A DNA stretch of 64,000 nucleotides from Gemmatimonadota bacterium (GTDB lineage: Bacteria > Gemmatimonadota > Gemmatimonadetes > Longimicrobiales > Gaopeijiaceae), in NCBI GenBank assembly GCA_029262115.1, contig JAJCZZ010000082.1, forward strand, positions 147,634 to 211,633, given 5' to 3'. The position numbers and the translations under genes are program-made. The notes under the pieces were generated by a model, which made no database searches, was not told the DNA's origin, and worked only from the letters and a program-made list of their open reading frames with translations. This document shows positions 33,240 to 43,340 of this stretch, one piece after another; position 1 is the stretch's first letter, and each line of letters begins with the position of its first letter.

Positions 33240-35521
33240 ACCAACCCCCGCACGCGCCGGTACGCCCATTCGGCGCCCATGGCCAGAAACATCAAGATGA
33301 ACAGCGCGGGCATGTCCCACAGATCCCGGTCTTCGACGAGCGTCACGCCCGCACCCGTAACCGATATGTCGTCCGGTAGCGTTCCCACCGTGGCCGGCGT
33401 GTAGTACTGGCCGCCGGTTTCCTCGGCGATCCTCTGAAGGAGGCGACTCCGGCGTCCGGCCCCGAAGTACTCGTCGTCGGAGCGTGCCGTGTGGAGCGCC
33501 AGCGCATCGGTGCCCACCGTGAGACCGTCTCGCGCGGCGGATACTTCCACCTCGTAGTCGCCCGTTTCGGTGGGAACGAAGTCCGCCGTGTACTCGCCGT
33601 CGCGCTCCACGGTCCAGTCGAGCGATATCTCCTGGATGGCGCCCGTCGGCGACGTGATCCTGGCTGTGACCTGCGCGTCGTTGACCTGGATGTATGTGGA
33701 GTCGACGATTTCCGCTGTGAGACGGACGGGCTCACCCGGCTCCACCTGCTCGCGCTCCACCGACGCGACGACGGGCTCGGGGACGCCGTCCACCATCCAG
33801 CGGAGGAGCTGGCGCCAGAACGTCTCGTGGCTCTGGTCCTCGAGCGGGATGTCCGCGTGCATCTGCCAGATCCAGGTATCCTGCGCCGTCAGGGCCAGAA
33901 CCTTGCCACGTCCGTACCGCTGGTGGGCGAGCAGCACCTGCGGACGATCCAGACTCTCCGCGTGCCCCTCGATCAGCGTGGTGGCACCCGGCTTCACTTC
34001 GGTGATGCGGTTGACCGACGTCACGGGCGGCAGGGTGCGCCACAGCGAGTCGGTCTCCTCGGCATCTCCGCCCAACTGAATGGCTGCGTTTGCGAGTCCC
34101 GCCGGGGTCAATCCGGGGCGAAGTTCGGCGAGAAAACGATCGGCTGCGGCCGGTGGAGGGCCCAGCCGGACGGGCAGGATCTCCTCGACTGGGGTTCCCG
34201 CCCAGCCGCCCTCGGAGAACGCCTGCCGTCCCCCGACCATCATGAAGCCACCGCCCCGTTCGGATACGAAGTCGGCAATCATCTGAAGCTGATCGTGCGT
34301 GAAGAAGCTCGCTTCGGCGCTCCCGACGATGAGGCCGCGGTACCGGTAGAGCTCTTCCCGAGTCCGGGGGAAGCCCCCCGCCAACTCGTCGCCGTCGTCC
34401 ACGTTGAGACGCAAGAACTTGCTGGGCGCGGTGCGCTGAAGCACGACGACCTGGAGGTTGTCGTCGTCCTGGATGGCCCTCCGCAGGAACTTGACCTCGT
34501 GTCGAGGCTCGCCTTCGAAGTACAGGATCTTTTCGCGCTCACCGCGCACCTCGACCCACACGTCCCGGCGGTTGTTCTGCGTCACCCTCTCGCCGTCCTG
34601 CGTCGGGATGCGAAAACGCACCCGGCGAGATCCGACGCGGTCGAGTTGGAAGTGGACACGGGTGACGACGGGTTCTCCCGCGCGCCCGAGCGTGACTTCC
34701 TCCTCGGCCAGGATGCCGGTGTCGTCCTCGACGATTACGGGCACGGTCGTCTGTCGGAATCCGGTCTGGGTCACGACGACGTCGACGACCATCGACGAGC
34801 CTTCGAGAACCGCTCGCGGCATTTCGACCCGGCCCAATTCGATATCGGGCGACACCGCCTCCTCGCCCAGCCCGACGGTGAACACCGGTACGCCCGCCGC
34901 CTGCAGGGGGACGAGGGCCTCGGTCACCGGCCGTCCGCGGGTGTCCGCGCCGTCCGTCAACATGACCAGGCCGGACAGGGGCACGCCGGACAGCTCCTCG
35001 CGGGCCACGTCGAGGGCGGCGGGCAGATCCGTGCTCGTTCCGTCGAACGTCAGCTCGCCCGGCCCCTCGATGCGCCGTGCCCGGGACGAGAAGCTGAAGA
35101 AGCGCAGGCTGAACCGCTCCGCCATCGCCTCGAGCAACTCGCTCTCGCCGGGAGTGAACGTGGCGCGGATAAAGTCGCTACGAGCCGCGCCGGACGCATC
35201 GGGAAGCTGCATCGACCGTGAGTCGTCGACCAGGATGCCGACGAAGTTCTGCTGCGGGACGACGGTCGAAATCTGAAGGGTCGGTTGGAGCAGGGAGAAG
35301 AGTAGAACGCCGAGCAGCGCCACCCGTAGCGTGGCCATGACGGTGCGATCCATCGGACTGGCCTTGCCGCGCGCCAGCGAATACGACGCGACGGCCACTG
35401 CGCTCGCTGCGACCGCGGCGAGGAGCCACCACCGCACCACGGCGGGGGCCGCGAATACGAAATCACCCTGCTCGTAGACGAGCCGGCGGTACTTGAAGAG
35501 AAACTCGAAGAGATCGGGCAT
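33236..35521 (-). CDS. Membrane protein with VWA and glutamine-amidotransferase-like domains
   Basis: The 761-residue protein has two N-terminal helices (VVRWWLLAAVAASAVAVASYSLA; TLRVALLGVLLFSLLQ). A VWA domain follows with MIDAS DDSRS and TDGAD. Ig-like regions and a GATase1-like domain come next (YRGLIVGSAEASFFTHDQLQMIADFVSERGGGFMMVGG). The C-terminal helix is ALFILMFLAMGAEWAYRRV. The start ATG 35521 overlaps the DUF4159 stop (TGATG); the longer upstream extension is out of context. It is a large paralogue of the BatA-like protein at 21843. Confidence 0.9.
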   Translation of the reverse strand: MPDLFEFLFKYRRLVYEQGDFVFAAPAVVRWWLLAAVAASAVAVASYSLARGKASPMDRTVMATLRVALLGVLLFSLLQPTLQISTVVPQQNFVGILVDDSRSMQLPDASGAARSDFIRATFTPGESELLEAMAERFSLRFFSFSSRARRIEGPGELTFDGTSTDLPAALDVAREELSGVPLSGLVMLTDGADTRGRPVTEALVPLQAAGVPVFTVGLGEEAVSPDIELGRVEMPRAVLEGSSMVVDVVVTQTGFRQTTVPVIVEDDTGILAEEEVTLGRAGEPVVTRVHFQLDRVGSRRVRFRIPTQDGERVTQNNRRDVWVEVRGEREKILYFEGEPRHEVKFLRRAIQDDDNLQVVVLQRTAPSKFLRLNVDDGDELAGGFPRTREELYRYRGLIVGSAEASFFTHDQLQMIADFVSERGGGFMMVGGRQAFSEGGWAGTPVEEILPVRLGPPPAAADRFLAELRPGLTPAGLANAAIQLGGDAEETDSLWRTLPPVTSVNRITEVKPGATTLIEGHAESLDRPQVLLAHQRYGRGKVLALTAQDTWIWQMHADIPLEDQSHETFWRQLLRWMVDGVPEPVVASVEREQVEPGEPVRLTAEIVDSTYIQVNDAQVTARITSPTGAIQEISLDWTVERDGEYTADFVPTETGDYEVEVSAARDGLTVGTDALALHTARSDDEYFGAGRRSRLLQRIAEETGGQYYTPATVGTLPDDISVTGAGVTLVEDRDLWDMPALFILMFLAMGAEWAYRRVRGLV

Positions 35522-36408
35522 CAGTGGCTCATGCCGTAGACGATCATGTTCGCGCCGATCTCGAAGGCGTACGTCGAGTACTCGAGCGGGTAGTAGGGGC
35601 TCTCCGCCCACTCCCACGCATCGCCGAGGTCGGTGTTGAAGTTGATGACGACCATCAGGTTGCCGTCGTCATCGAAGATGCCTCGGACATGAGGAACCTG
35701 GGCGTCCGGGCGCTCCCACGTGGGGATGCCGCCGACGCCACGACCCTGCGCCGGCACCTGCTTGATCTCGTCGATGTCGTAGTAGGCGGAGAACAGCGGA
35801 TGATCGAGAGGGAGCTCCACGATCGGTCGGCCCGGTAGCACCCGTCGGATGTTGTACTCGAACTGCGCCCATTCACGTCCGCCCCAGAAATCGTCCACGA
35901 GTAGCATTCCGCCGGCGTTGAGGAAGCCACGCAAGCCGGTGACTTCCTCATCCGTCAGATCCATCCGTCCAACCTCGACCGCGTAGATCAGTGGAAATCG
36001 GCGGAGGTTCGGGTCGGAAAGACTGATCGCGTTCTCGAAGTCATATGCGTCGATGCGGACCAGCCGTTTCAGAACGACCAGAAACTGCCGGTCGCCCTTG
36101 GGGAAGTCCGTGGCCCACGACCCGCGGCCGCCCCCACCCCACCACCCGCGGCGCCCGTAGCCTGAATAGATTGCGCGGGTCCAGTAGAACGCGTGGCGCC
36201 CGCCCGGCGGTTCATCCGACGGGGGCAGTCGCAGTTGGACATCGTCTGCATCCTGACGGCTGAGGCGGCCACGCGCGCTCGGCGGAGCTTGTTGGATCAG
36301 CAGGCCGGTATCGACCGGCTCCCGGGCGTGCTGCTCGCTACCGCATGCGCCGGATGCGGCGGCAATCAGGACCGCGTAGAGCGGTCTGGCTCGGGAGAAA
36401 ATCCCCAT
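35521..36408 (-). CDS. DUF4159 domain lipoprotein, first gene of cluster
   Basis: The 295-residue protein starts at MGIFSRARPLYAVLIAAASGACGSEQ, a lipoprotein-type signal with Cys at about 22. A Gly/Trp-rich linker (GRRGWWGGGGRGSW) precedes a DUF4159 domain (FPLIYAVEVGRMDLTDEEVTGLRGFLNAGGMLLVDDFWGGREW; IFDDDGNLMVVINFNTDLGDAWEW). The ORF stays open upstream to 36795, but that part has no signal or domain. It leads the minus-strand run, so the operon promoter should lie just right of 36408. Confidence 0.9.
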   Translation of the reverse strand: MGIFSRARPLYAVLIAAASGACGSEQHAREPVDTGLLIQQAPPSARGRLSRQDADDVQLRLPPSDEPPGGRHAFYWTRAIYSGYGRRGWWGGGGRGSWATDFPKGDRQFLVVLKRLVRIDAYDFENAISLSDPNLRRFPLIYAVEVGRMDLTDEEVTGLRGFLNAGGMLLVDDFWGGREWAQFEYNIRRVLPGRPIVELPLDHPLFSAYYDIDEIKQVPAQGRGVGGIPTWERPDAQVPHVRGIFDDDGNLMVVINFNTDLGDAWEWAESPYYPLEYSTYAFEIGANMIVYGMSH

Positions 36409-36761
36409 GTTCGAGCTGGTGAGAGAAGTTGCGAAGCGCCAGATCCGGGGCTTCGATCCTACGTCGTCCCTGATCGAAGGTTCCTGGCGGAGACGTTCCC
36501 GTACGGAACCCATGCCGGTGGTGGCGAGTCGGACCTCACGCTGCGCGAGGACCCGAAGTGCCGGGTGCAGAGCGTGGACACGCGAGCACCCGCACGCGCT
36601 GTTCGCAACCGACCCAGCGTCTACATTCAGGTTGTCGCACCCGATCCCCCTCGAACACGATCCCGAGCCGCTCCAGCCCGCCCGCGAACCTGATCCAGCG
36701 CAGATACGTAGGGCCGGGTGCGGCGGCCGAGTGGCCGAACGCTCCCACTGACAGCAAGCCA
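36409..36761. promoter_or_regulatory. 353 bp divergent intergenic region
   Basis: The region separates the leading DUF4159 gene (leftward) from a small plus-strand gene. A plus-strand frame at 36407-36751 is open but has Arg/Pro-rich shadow-like composition and no domain. Promoters for both directions are expected here; I see no clear operator or terminator. Confidence 0.5.
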
Positions 36762-37130
36762 ATGAAACGAAAGCGACCGATGATCCTCGCTTCAACTCGC
36801 GTGACCTTCAGGGACTTCCTGATCTTCCAGGCCAAGCTCATGCTGGATGGCCTTCGTGACGTGGTTGTGTTCAACCTGTCCATCGGCGCCATGGTCCTCG
36901 ACGTGCTCGCAGGTCGCGGCCGTCGTCCTCGGCTGTTCTACTCGGTCGTGCGGCTGAGCGAGCGCTGGGAATTGTGGCTCAACATGCACAGCGTGGTTGA
37001 AGAACTCGAGTCCTCGGATACGGACGACGGGCTCTTTGGGGCGAGCGAGGCCGGCTCGGACACGTTGCTGGGCCAGATCGAGCAGGCGGTGCGGGGCGGC
37101 GACCGTGAGGAACGGGGCCGGCGGGGGTGA
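36762..37130 (+). CDS. Small hypothetical protein
   Basis: This 122-residue protein starts MKRKRPMILASTRVTFRDFLIFQAKLMLDGLRDVVVFNLSIGAMVLDVLAG and ends with an acidic tail. The central hydrophobic stretch could associate with the membrane. RVTFRDFLIFQAKLMLDGLRDVVVFNLS resembles uncharacterised short proteins next to DUF389 genes, but I cannot name the family. ATG 36762 is chosen because codons before it are shadow-like. It is convergent with DUF389, with only 2 bases between the stops. Confidence 0.6.
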   Translation: MKRKRPMILASTRVTFRDFLIFQAKLMLDGLRDVVVFNLSIGAMVLDVLAGRGRRPRLFYSVVRLSERWELWLNMHSVVEELESSDTDDGLFGASEAGSDTLLGQIEQAVRGGDREERGRRG

Positions 37131-37132
37131 AC

Positions 37133-38161
37133 CTAGTCGGCGAACGGACCGAACCCCTGGTCCCGTGCCACCCATAGCGCGACGAGGAACATCAGGAGCA
37201 GGACGGTCCACGTAAGCGCGGCCACGCGCACCGACTTCTTCGCGTTTTCCTTGTCCGACCACCCCGCCGGGCGCACGCCACGGACGAGGAAGGTGGCCAC
37301 GCCCGCCAGGTTCACGGAAATCACGTTGAATCCGAACAACAGAAACGCCCCGGCGGCGAGAGCCCCGTTCCCGGAGCCCATGAGCAGCCCGAAGATCACC
37401 AGAGGTGGGAGGAGGGCCACCGCCACCATGACCCCGATGACCGCCTGAGGAAATCCGCTGGTGAACGCCAGCGTCCCGGCGACCCCGGCCGCCATGGCGA
37501 GCACGAGGTCGGAGTTCCCCGGTCTGGTCCGATCGGCAATCGCTGCGACGGTCGGGTCCACGTCCACGAAGAAGCCGGTGCCCATGCTGACGGCCAGGGC
37601 CACGCTGCCGGCTGCCAGAAGGGTCACGAGTGCGCGCTTGGCGAGGTCCAGATCGGCCAGGGCAGCGGATAGCGCGAGCGCCACGTTGGGCCCGAGAAGC
37701 GGCGCGATTACCATGGCTCCAATAATCACGGCGACATCGTCCCGGAGCAGCCCGACCGAGGCCACGATGGTGGACGCGGCGACCATCACCAGATACACCC
37801 AGGTCAGTTGGGACGACTCCAAGGCATCGACCTTGAGTTCGTCCCGGCTCACGCGTGACCTCGACCCGTCCGTGTCCGAGGGCGCGTCCCCCTTCTCGTC
37901 GTCTTCGTCGTCCCCGAGGTGAGGGAGGGTGGCTTCGACAGGCAACAACGTCACCCGGAAGCCGTCTTCTTCGGCGAAGCAGTCGGTGAAGCGATCGACC
38001 AGAGGCTCGACCTCGTCCGCCTCCATGACCAACTCGAGGAGCTCCGAGCCTTCAGGGTGATCGAGAGGCCATCGCCCCACGGGGGCCACCCCGTCGAGCA
38101 GCCGATCCGTGTCGTCCTGGCACTTCGGCGGCAGGACGATCTGTACGAGGCGAAGGGGCAT
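37133..38161 (-). CDS. DUF389 (TIGR00341-type) membrane protein
   Basis: The 342-residue protein has an N-terminal soluble alpha/beta part ([24 protein letters not shown]). An acidic linker leads to five or six helices with the family motif [54 protein letters not shown] 38161 begins at the conserved MPLRLVQ; the longer frame is Arg/Pro-rich noise. Function is unknown; it is transcribed divergently from isocitrate dehydrogenase. Confidence 0.92.
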   Translation of the reverse strand: MPLRLVQIVLPPKCQDDTDRLLDGVAPVGRWPLDHPEGSELLELVMEADEVEPLVDRFTDCFAEEDGFRVTLLPVEATLPHLGDDEDDEKGDAPSDTDGSRSRVSRDELKVDALESSQLTWVYLVMVAASTIVASVGLLRDDVAVIIGAMVIAPLLGPNVALALSAALADLDLAKRALVTLLAAGSVALAVSMGTGFFVDVDPTVAAIADRTRPGNSDLVLAMAAGVAGTLAFTSGFPQAVIGVMVAVALLPPLVIFGLLMGSGNGALAAGAFLLFGFNVISVNLAGVATFLVRGVRPAGWSDKENAKKSVRVAALTWTVLLLMFLVALWVARDQGFGPFAD

Positions 38162-38324
38162 GGGGCGTCGACGAGAGGTGGCGGAGGGCCGAGACCGGCC
38201 CAGAAAGGTCGCCGGATCGGACGGGTTCGGGAACAGGGCTCCGTGGCGGTCGCTCGGACGCGTGCACATCACTCACACGCTCCCTACTTTATCGGGCCCT
38301 CCGACCTACAAACCGGCCATCTCC

Positions 38325-40550
38325 ATGAAAAAGTCACCGCCCATTTTCTACACGTGGACGGACGAAGCTCCCGCGCTCGCCACTCACGCGTTTCTCCCCG
38401 TGGTCCGAGCGTTCGCGTGGGCCACCGGGGTACCGGTCGAAACGAGAGACATATCCCTTGCGCACCGCGTGCTCGCCGCCTTCCCCGATGTGCTCTGCAA
38501 GGAGCAGGAGGTCGAGGACCAGCTGGCCGACCTGGGCCGGAAGGTGGACACGCCGGAAGCGAACATCATCAAGCTCCCGAACATCAGCGCATCGATTCCC
38601 CAGCTCAAAGCGTGTATCGATGAGCTCCGGGCGACCGGATATTCGTTACCGGACTATCCGGACGAACCGATGAGCGATGAAGACCGGGCGGTGAAGGCCC
38701 GCTATGACAGGGTCAAGGGCAGCGCGGTCAATCCCGTTCTGAGACAGGGCAACTCGGACCGGCGCGCACCTCGCTCCGTGAAGGAGTTCGCCCAGAAGCA
38801 TCCGCCGCCGATGCACCCCTGGCCCGAGGACTCCCGGACGCATGTCTCCACGATGACGGCAGATGATTTCCGTCACAACGAGGAGTCGATGACGCTCGAA
38901 ACGGCAACGAACGCGCGAATCGAACACGTTGCCTCGGATGGCTCGGTAACGTGCCTCATGGAGTCGCTGCCCCTCGAGAAGGGTGAGGTGCTCGACGTCA
39001 CCCACATGAGTCGGCGCGCCCTACTTGCGTTCCTCGGGAAGCAGGTGCACGACGCGAAGGACAAAGACGTGCTGTTTTCCGTGCATCTGAAGGCGACGAT
39101 GATGAAGGTGTCGGACCCCATCATCTTCGGTCACGCGGTCCGGGTCTTCTTCGCCGATGTCTTCGCGAAGCACGCCGACACCTTGACCGAGATCGGGTTC
39201 GACGCAAACAACGGGTTGGCGGACCTGCACTCCAAGCTCGCGGAGCTTCCCGAGTCCGACCGCACCGCCATCGAGGCGGATATCCAGGCTGCATACGACT
39301 CCGGCCCAGGGCTCGCGATGGTCGACTCGGGGCGCGGCATCACCAACCTCCACGTTCCGAGCGATGTGATCATCGACGCTTCCATGCCTCCGATGATTCG
39401 TGACTCGGGGCGCATGTGGAACGCGGACGGTGTGCTCCAGGACACGAAGGCTGTCATCCCCGACTCGAGCTACGCCTCAATTTATGCTGCGGTCGTAGCC
39501 GACTGCAAGGAACACGGACAGTTCGATCCGGCGACCATGGGCTCCGTGGCCAATGTTGGCCTGATGGCGATGAAGGCGGAGGAGTATGGGTCGCACGACA
39601 AGACGTTCGAAGTGGCAGCCGCCGGGACCGTTCGGGTCGTAGACTCCGGCGGTGACGTGCTCCTGGAGCAAGCGGTGGAGGAGGGCGATATCTGGCGGGC
39701 CTGTCAGACCAAGGACGCGGCCGTGCGCGACTGGGTGAAGCTGGCCGTTTCGCGGGCGCGCGCAAGCGGTAGTCCGGCCGTGTTCTGGCTCGATGAGAAG
39801 CGCGCTCATGACGCTGAGTTGTTGAAGAAGGTCGAGTCGGACCTCACGGATCACGACACGGCCGGGTTGGGCGTGGAGTCGATGGCGCCCGAGGACGCGA
39901 TGCGCTTCACACTCGACCGCGTGCGCGCTGGAGAGGATACGATCTCCGTGACGGGCAACGTCCTCCGTGACTACCTGACCGATCTCTTCCCGATCCTCGA
40001 GATAGGCACCAGCGCGCGCATGCTGTCCATCGTGCCGCTCCTCGAAGGGGGAGGACTGTTCGAGACGGGGGCGGGCGGCTCGGCGCCCAAGCATGTCCAG
40101 CAATTCCTCCAGGAGGGACACCTCCGCTGGGATTCGCTCGGCGAGTACATGGCCCTGGCGGCTTCACTCCAACAGCTGGGCGAGACGTTCGACAACAAAG
40201 GTGCCCTCGTGCTCAGCGCTGCGCTCGACGTGGCGGTTGCCCGCTACCTCGACAATTCCCGGGGGCCTTCACGGAAGGTCAACGAGTTGGACAACCGTGG
40301 GAGCACCTTCTACCTCACGATGTACTGGGCACGGGCGTTGGCCGAGCAGGATGACAATGCCGAACTCGCTGGGCGTTTCAAGCCGGTCGCGGAGGCTCTG
40401 TCAGAGTCGGAGGACGCCATCCTGGCGGAGCTCGAGGCCGCCCAGGGTGAGCCTCAGGACATCGGCGGATACTACCATCCCGACGAGTACAAAGCTGCGG
40501 CGGCCATGCGACCGAGCGAGACGTTCAACCGGATTGTCGACGCGGTCTAG
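38325..40550 (+). CDS. icd: Monomeric NADP-dependent isocitrate dehydrogenase
   Basis: The 741-residue protein matches the monomeric (about 740 aa) IDH family throughout. It opens [27 protein letters not shown]. Other segments are [63 protein letters not shown], and [11 protein letters not shown] with [10 protein letters not shown]. It oxidises isocitrate to 2-oxoglutarate with NADP+ in the TCA cycle. ATG 38325 gives the standard N-terminus. It is monocistronic. Confidence 0.98.
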   Translation: MKKSPPIFYTWTDEAPALATHAFLPVVRAFAWATGVPVETRDISLAHRVLAAFPDVLCKEQEVEDQLADLGRKVDTPEANIIKLPNISASIPQLKACIDELRATGYSLPDYPDEPMSDEDRAVKARYDRVKGSAVNPVLRQGNSDRRAPRSVKEFAQKHPPPMHPWPEDSRTHVSTMTADDFRHNEESMTLETATNARIEHVASDGSVTCLMESLPLEKGEVLDVTHMSRRALLAFLGKQVHDAKDKDVLFSVHLKATMMKVSDPIIFGHAVRVFFADVFAKHADTLTEIGFDANNGLADLHSKLAELPESDRTAIEADIQAAYDSGPGLAMVDSGRGITNLHVPSDVIIDASMPPMIRDSGRMWNADGVLQDTKAVIPDSSYASIYAAVVADCKEHGQFDPATMGSVANVGLMAMKAEEYGSHDKTFEVAAAGTVRVVDSGGDVLLEQAVEEGDIWRACQTKDAAVRDWVKLAVSRARASGSPAVFWLDEKRAHDAELLKKVESDLTDHDTAGLGVESMAPEDAMRFTLDRVRAGEDTISVTGNVLRDYLTDLFPILEIGTSARMLSIVPLLEGGGLFETGAGGSAPKHVQQFLQEGHLRWDSLGEYMALAASLQQLGETFDNKGALVLSAALDVAVARYLDNSRGPSRKVNELDNRGSTFYLTMYWARALAEQDDNAELAGRFKPVAEALSESEDAILAELEAAQGEPQDIGGYYHPDEYKAAAAMRPSETFNRIVDAV

Positions 40551-40571
40551 CCGTGGGCGGGCCGTGCGGGA

Positions 40572-40587
40572 CGACCGCGCGCGGTCG
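40572..40587. terminator. Palindrome in convergent gap, possible terminator
   Basis: CGACCGCGCGCGGTCG is a perfect 16 bp palindrome 21 bases after the isocitrate dehydrogenase stop and just outside the stop of the minus-strand DinB-fusion gene at 40600. It has no T-tract, so bidirectional termination is only suggested by position. Confidence 0.35.
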
Positions 40588-40599
40588 CCCCGATGCCCC

Positions 40600-41796
40600 C
40601 TATCTCGATGCGGTAGCGGCGGCCTCTAGCCGCCGGATCGTTTCGTCGAGCTGTTCGGTGTGACGGTCGGCGTGCGCCGCCGTCAGCAGGATCATCTGAT
40701 ACCCGTCGATGGGCTCCTCATCCACGGGGCTGTCGAACCCGTAGTCACGGACGTCTGCCGGCATGGCCGCGATGAACGCGCGAAGTGAACTCCGGCTTGA
40801 AGCGAGTGCTCCGAGGGAGCCGGTGTGGTCGCCAAAGCGTTGGTTCGGAACCATCGCCGGGACGGTCTTGAACCGTTCCCCGCGGTCGAGGAGGACGTGT
40901 CGGACCAACTCGTCGGGGTGACTCGACCGGAAGCGCTCGACCGGCGCGCCGCCTTCGACCGCGCGCCGCACCTGACCCAGGAGGCCGGCTTCGGCGGCGG
41001 CGATGTGCTCGATGATTTCGGCCGGCGACCAGGAGTCGGCGTCTGGCCGGCTCGTCCACTCGTCCTCGCTCAGGGAGCCTGTCAGCGCGCGAAGCCGCGC
41101 CTCGTTCGCATCGAGGTGCCGGAGTGCCGTCACTCGCTCAGCCGCACCGACGGGCCGCAGCTTCAGACTTCGCACTGGCGTGAACTCCGTGGTCCCGATC
41201 GTCAGAATCGCGGAGGGCTGCCCTTCACGGTCGAGGACCGTGGGGAGCACAGACCCACGCGGATGGCCGCCCGCCTCGGCGTTGATGAGGTATGGCGTGT
41301 ACATCATGACATGAGGGAAGGCTTGGCCGGCCGCCCCGAGGCGTTGGCCTTCGGACATCATATACGCGAACGCGCCCGCGCCCGGCGCGCGAAAGCGACC
41401 CGAGGCGTAGCCGGCCTCCACCCCCGCTCGGATTTCCTGAACAGTCGCTCCCGAGGCCGCCGTCTCCGCCTCGAAGAGTCGAACCGGCAACACGAACTCG
41501 ACCGCTCCGGGGTTGTAGCAAATCGGAGCACGCACCGAGGCGTTCTGCCATGCCCGCTCAACAAGGCATGCGAAGCCGTTCGTGCCGATGTCGACCCGCT
41601 CGAATCCCTCCCTTCCCAGCAGATACAGGTCGGCCGCGTCAGCGACGGTGGCGGGTGCGCCGCTGCGGGCCAGGGCGGTTTCTTCCGCGGTCGGGATGAG
41701 GAAGTCCGCGAAGATCTCCTGGGCCGCTGATGCATCGGCCGGTGCGGCGACAGCGAGGGCGCCGAGGGCGGCGAGAGCGGTCGATCGTAGTTGCAT
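40600..41796 (-). CDS. Secreted GTNG-Cys family protein fused to DinB-like domain
   Basis: The 398-residue protein has a signal peptide (MQLRSTALAALGALAVAAPADASA). Residues about 25-215 share EETALARSGAP, DIGTNGFACLVERAW, ICYNPGA and AYMMSEGQ...HVMMYTPYL with the proteins at 52251 and 53063. Residues about 225-398 form a DinB-like four-helix domain (RHLDANEARLRALTGSLSEDEW; SPAEIIEHIAAAEAGLL; TAAHADRHTEQLDETIRRL) with putative metal-binding His. ATG 41796 follows CCGGAGGACATC. The longer frame into the sigma gene is spurious. It is divergent from ECF sigma 1. Confidence 0.88.
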   Translation of the reverse strand: MQLRSTALAALGALAVAAPADASAAQEIFADFLIPTAEETALARSGAPATVADAADLYLLGREGFERVDIGTNGFACLVERAWQNASVRAPICYNPGAVEFVLPVRLFEAETAASGATVQEIRAGVEAGYASGRFRAPGAGAFAYMMSEGQRLGAAGQAFPHVMMYTPYLINAEAGGHPRGSVLPTVLDREGQPSAILTIGTTEFTPVRSLKLRPVGAAERVTALRHLDANEARLRALTGSLSEDEWTSRPDADSWSPAEIIEHIAAAEAGLLGQVRRAVEGGAPVERFRSSHPDELVRHVLLDRGERFKTVPAMVPNQRFGDHTGSLGALASSRSSLRAFIAAMPADVRDYGFDSPVDEEPIDGYQMILLTAAHADRHTEQLDETIRRLEAAATASR

Positions 41797-41940
41797 GATG
41801 TCCTCCGGTACGGTTTGGGTTGGACGTGCGGAGGATTGGACGGGCTGGCCTCGGTCTGTTATCCCGAGGGACCGCGGTGCATGGAGCCGGGTCGGGCACG
41901 CCGGTGGGAAAAGAGCACGAGAAAAACGCGTCGAACCGAC

Positions 41941-42504
41941 ATGAACCCAGAAAAGACGTGGATCGCGGAGGCCCTCGACGGGAAGCCCGAGGCCATGAAC
42001 CGACTGGTTTCGGCTCATCGTCCTGCCGTGCTCCGGACGGCGAACCATGTCCTCGGTGACCCGGAACTCGCCGAGGATGTGGCACAGGACGTCTTTTTTC
42101 GGCTGCAAAGCGCGCTCGCCGGCTTCCGAGGCGATGCCGAGTTGAGCACGTGGCTCTACCGGGTCACTCTCAACCGGTGCAAGGATGTGTTGCGCCGCCG
42201 GAGGCATGAGTCGCTCGACGCACCGGGTGGACCCGCCTCGGCCGCCCGGCGAATCGGCGTCGAAACCGATCCAGGCGCGTCGGTCGACCGCCAGCGCCGG
42301 CGGTCTGCGGTCCGCCAGGCCGTCGAACGTCTCCCGGAAGAGCAGCGCGAGGTGATCACGTTGAGATACCTGTCGGACCTGTCCTACGCGGAGATTGCAC
42401 GAGTCACCAGGCTGCCACACGGGACGGTAGCGTCGCGCGTCTTCCGTGGTTTGAAGAAGCTCGGAGAAGACCTCGAGTCCAGACATCTGGAGTTGCTCAA
42501 GTGA
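41941..42504 (+). CDS. ECF sigma-70 factor 1
   Basis: The 187-residue sigma factor has region 2 (LVSAHRPAVLRTANHVLGDPELAEDVAQDVFFRL; FRGDAELSTWLYRVTLNRCKDVLRRRR) and region 4 (LPEEQREVITLRYLSDLSYAEIARVTRLPHGTVASRVFRGLKKL). ATG 41941 was chosen; the in-frame upstream extension has no domain. The stop overlaps the anti-sigma start as GTGA, the usual coupling. It probably directs transcription of the divergent DinB-fusion gene and itself. Confidence 0.95.
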   Translation: MNPEKTWIAEALDGKPEAMNRLVSAHRPAVLRTANHVLGDPELAEDVAQDVFFRLQSALAGFRGDAELSTWLYRVTLNRCKDVLRRRRHESLDAPGGPASAARRIGVETDPGASVDRQRRRSAVRQAVERLPEEQREVITLRYLSDLSYAEIARVTRLPHGTVASRVFRGLKKLGEDLESRHLELLK

Positions 42505-43256
42505 ATCGCCCAACCGACGAAGTCATCCTCGCATTTCTCGAAGGGTCGCTCGAAGGGCCCGAGCGCGATGCGCTCCTCGACCGGATGGACGCCGATCCGG
42601 AGTTGGCCGCCGAGGTCCGCCGAGCGGCGACCGGAATGGAAGCGGTCCAGTCGATGGACTTCTCGACCGCCGACGCCGTCCGACCTGTCGCAGCGCCCGG
42701 CCGCGGGAAGGTTTCGCCCTGGTGGGCCGTGGCGGCTTCAGTGGCGACGCTTCTCATTTCGGTTCCGGCGACAGTTCAGATCGTGAAGAGCGGCGTGGTG
42801 GAGAACTCACCGGAGCGGCCCGCCAGTGGCCTGCCGTCCACCACGTTCGCCGGGGGCCGGCCGTCGGACCCGACGGACAGCTACGTGCTCGTGCTTCATG
42901 GGCGGTGGCCCGACGCTGACGGGTTGCGGCCGGACGAACGTCAGCGGCGGGCCAACGAGTATTGGGAGTGGACGACTGGCTTGGCTCGGGACGGCGTTCT
43001 CGTAGCGGCCGGAGACCTCCAGTGGGAGGCCGGCGAGCGGCTCGGCCCGCTCGGCCTGCCCATAGACGTACCCGAGGAGGTCGTCGATGACCCGGACTAT
43101 GTGGTGGGCATGTTCGCTCTCCGGGTAGGTAGCTACGACGAAGCGGTCGCCGTGGCCGCTGAGTCTCCCCACCTGAAGTACGGTGGTTCGGTGTCCGTCA
43201 GGCGGGTCGGCCTGGGCTTCGTGACGGTACCCGGGATGGACGACTGGGCCGGGTAG
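42501..43256 (+). CDS. Anti-sigma-like membrane protein with YCII-like outer domain
   Basis: The 251-residue protein starts at GTG 42501. Residues 1-45 look like the cytosolic anti-sigma helical part (DEVILAFLEGSLEGPERDALLDRMDADPELAAEVRRA). A single TM is near 73-94 (WWAVAASVATLLISVPATVQIV). The C-terminal ~130 residues form a YCII/DGPF-like ferredoxin-fold domain (SYVLVLHGRWPDADGLRPDERQRRANEYWEWTTGLARDGVLVAAGDLQ). Topology predicts the YCII-like part outside the cytoplasm, unusual for that family. It has no zinc-binding HxxxCxxC motif. It resembles the product at 54318. Confidence 0.85.
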   Translation: MNRPTDEVILAFLEGSLEGPERDALLDRMDADPELAAEVRRAATGMEAVQSMDFSTADAVRPVAAPGRGKVSPWWAVAASVATLLISVPATVQIVKSGVVENSPERPASGLPSTTFAGGRPSDPTDSYVLVLHGRWPDADGLRPDERQRRANEYWEWTTGLARDGVLVAAGDLQWEAGERLGPLGLPIDVPEEVVDDPDYVVGMFALRVGSYDEAVAVAAESPHLKYGGSVSVRRVGLGFVTVPGMDDWAG

Positions 43257-43340
43257 GCGCTGGACGCCGTGCGGTCATCGGCCCGAGTTTGGCGCACGCC
43301 CCACGAGTGCCGGGCGGCCACCCTCGACCGGTAGGTCACC

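Noticed and set aside
36407..36751. Possible 114-residue plus-strand gene
   Set aside because: Arg/Pro/Ser-rich, no ribosome-binding site or motif; probably a chance frame in the divergent promoter region.
41797..42513. N-terminal extension of the DinB-fusion protein through the sigma gene
   Set aside because: A signal peptide and ribosome-binding site mark the start at 41796, and the extension is antisense to a real ECF sigma gene.
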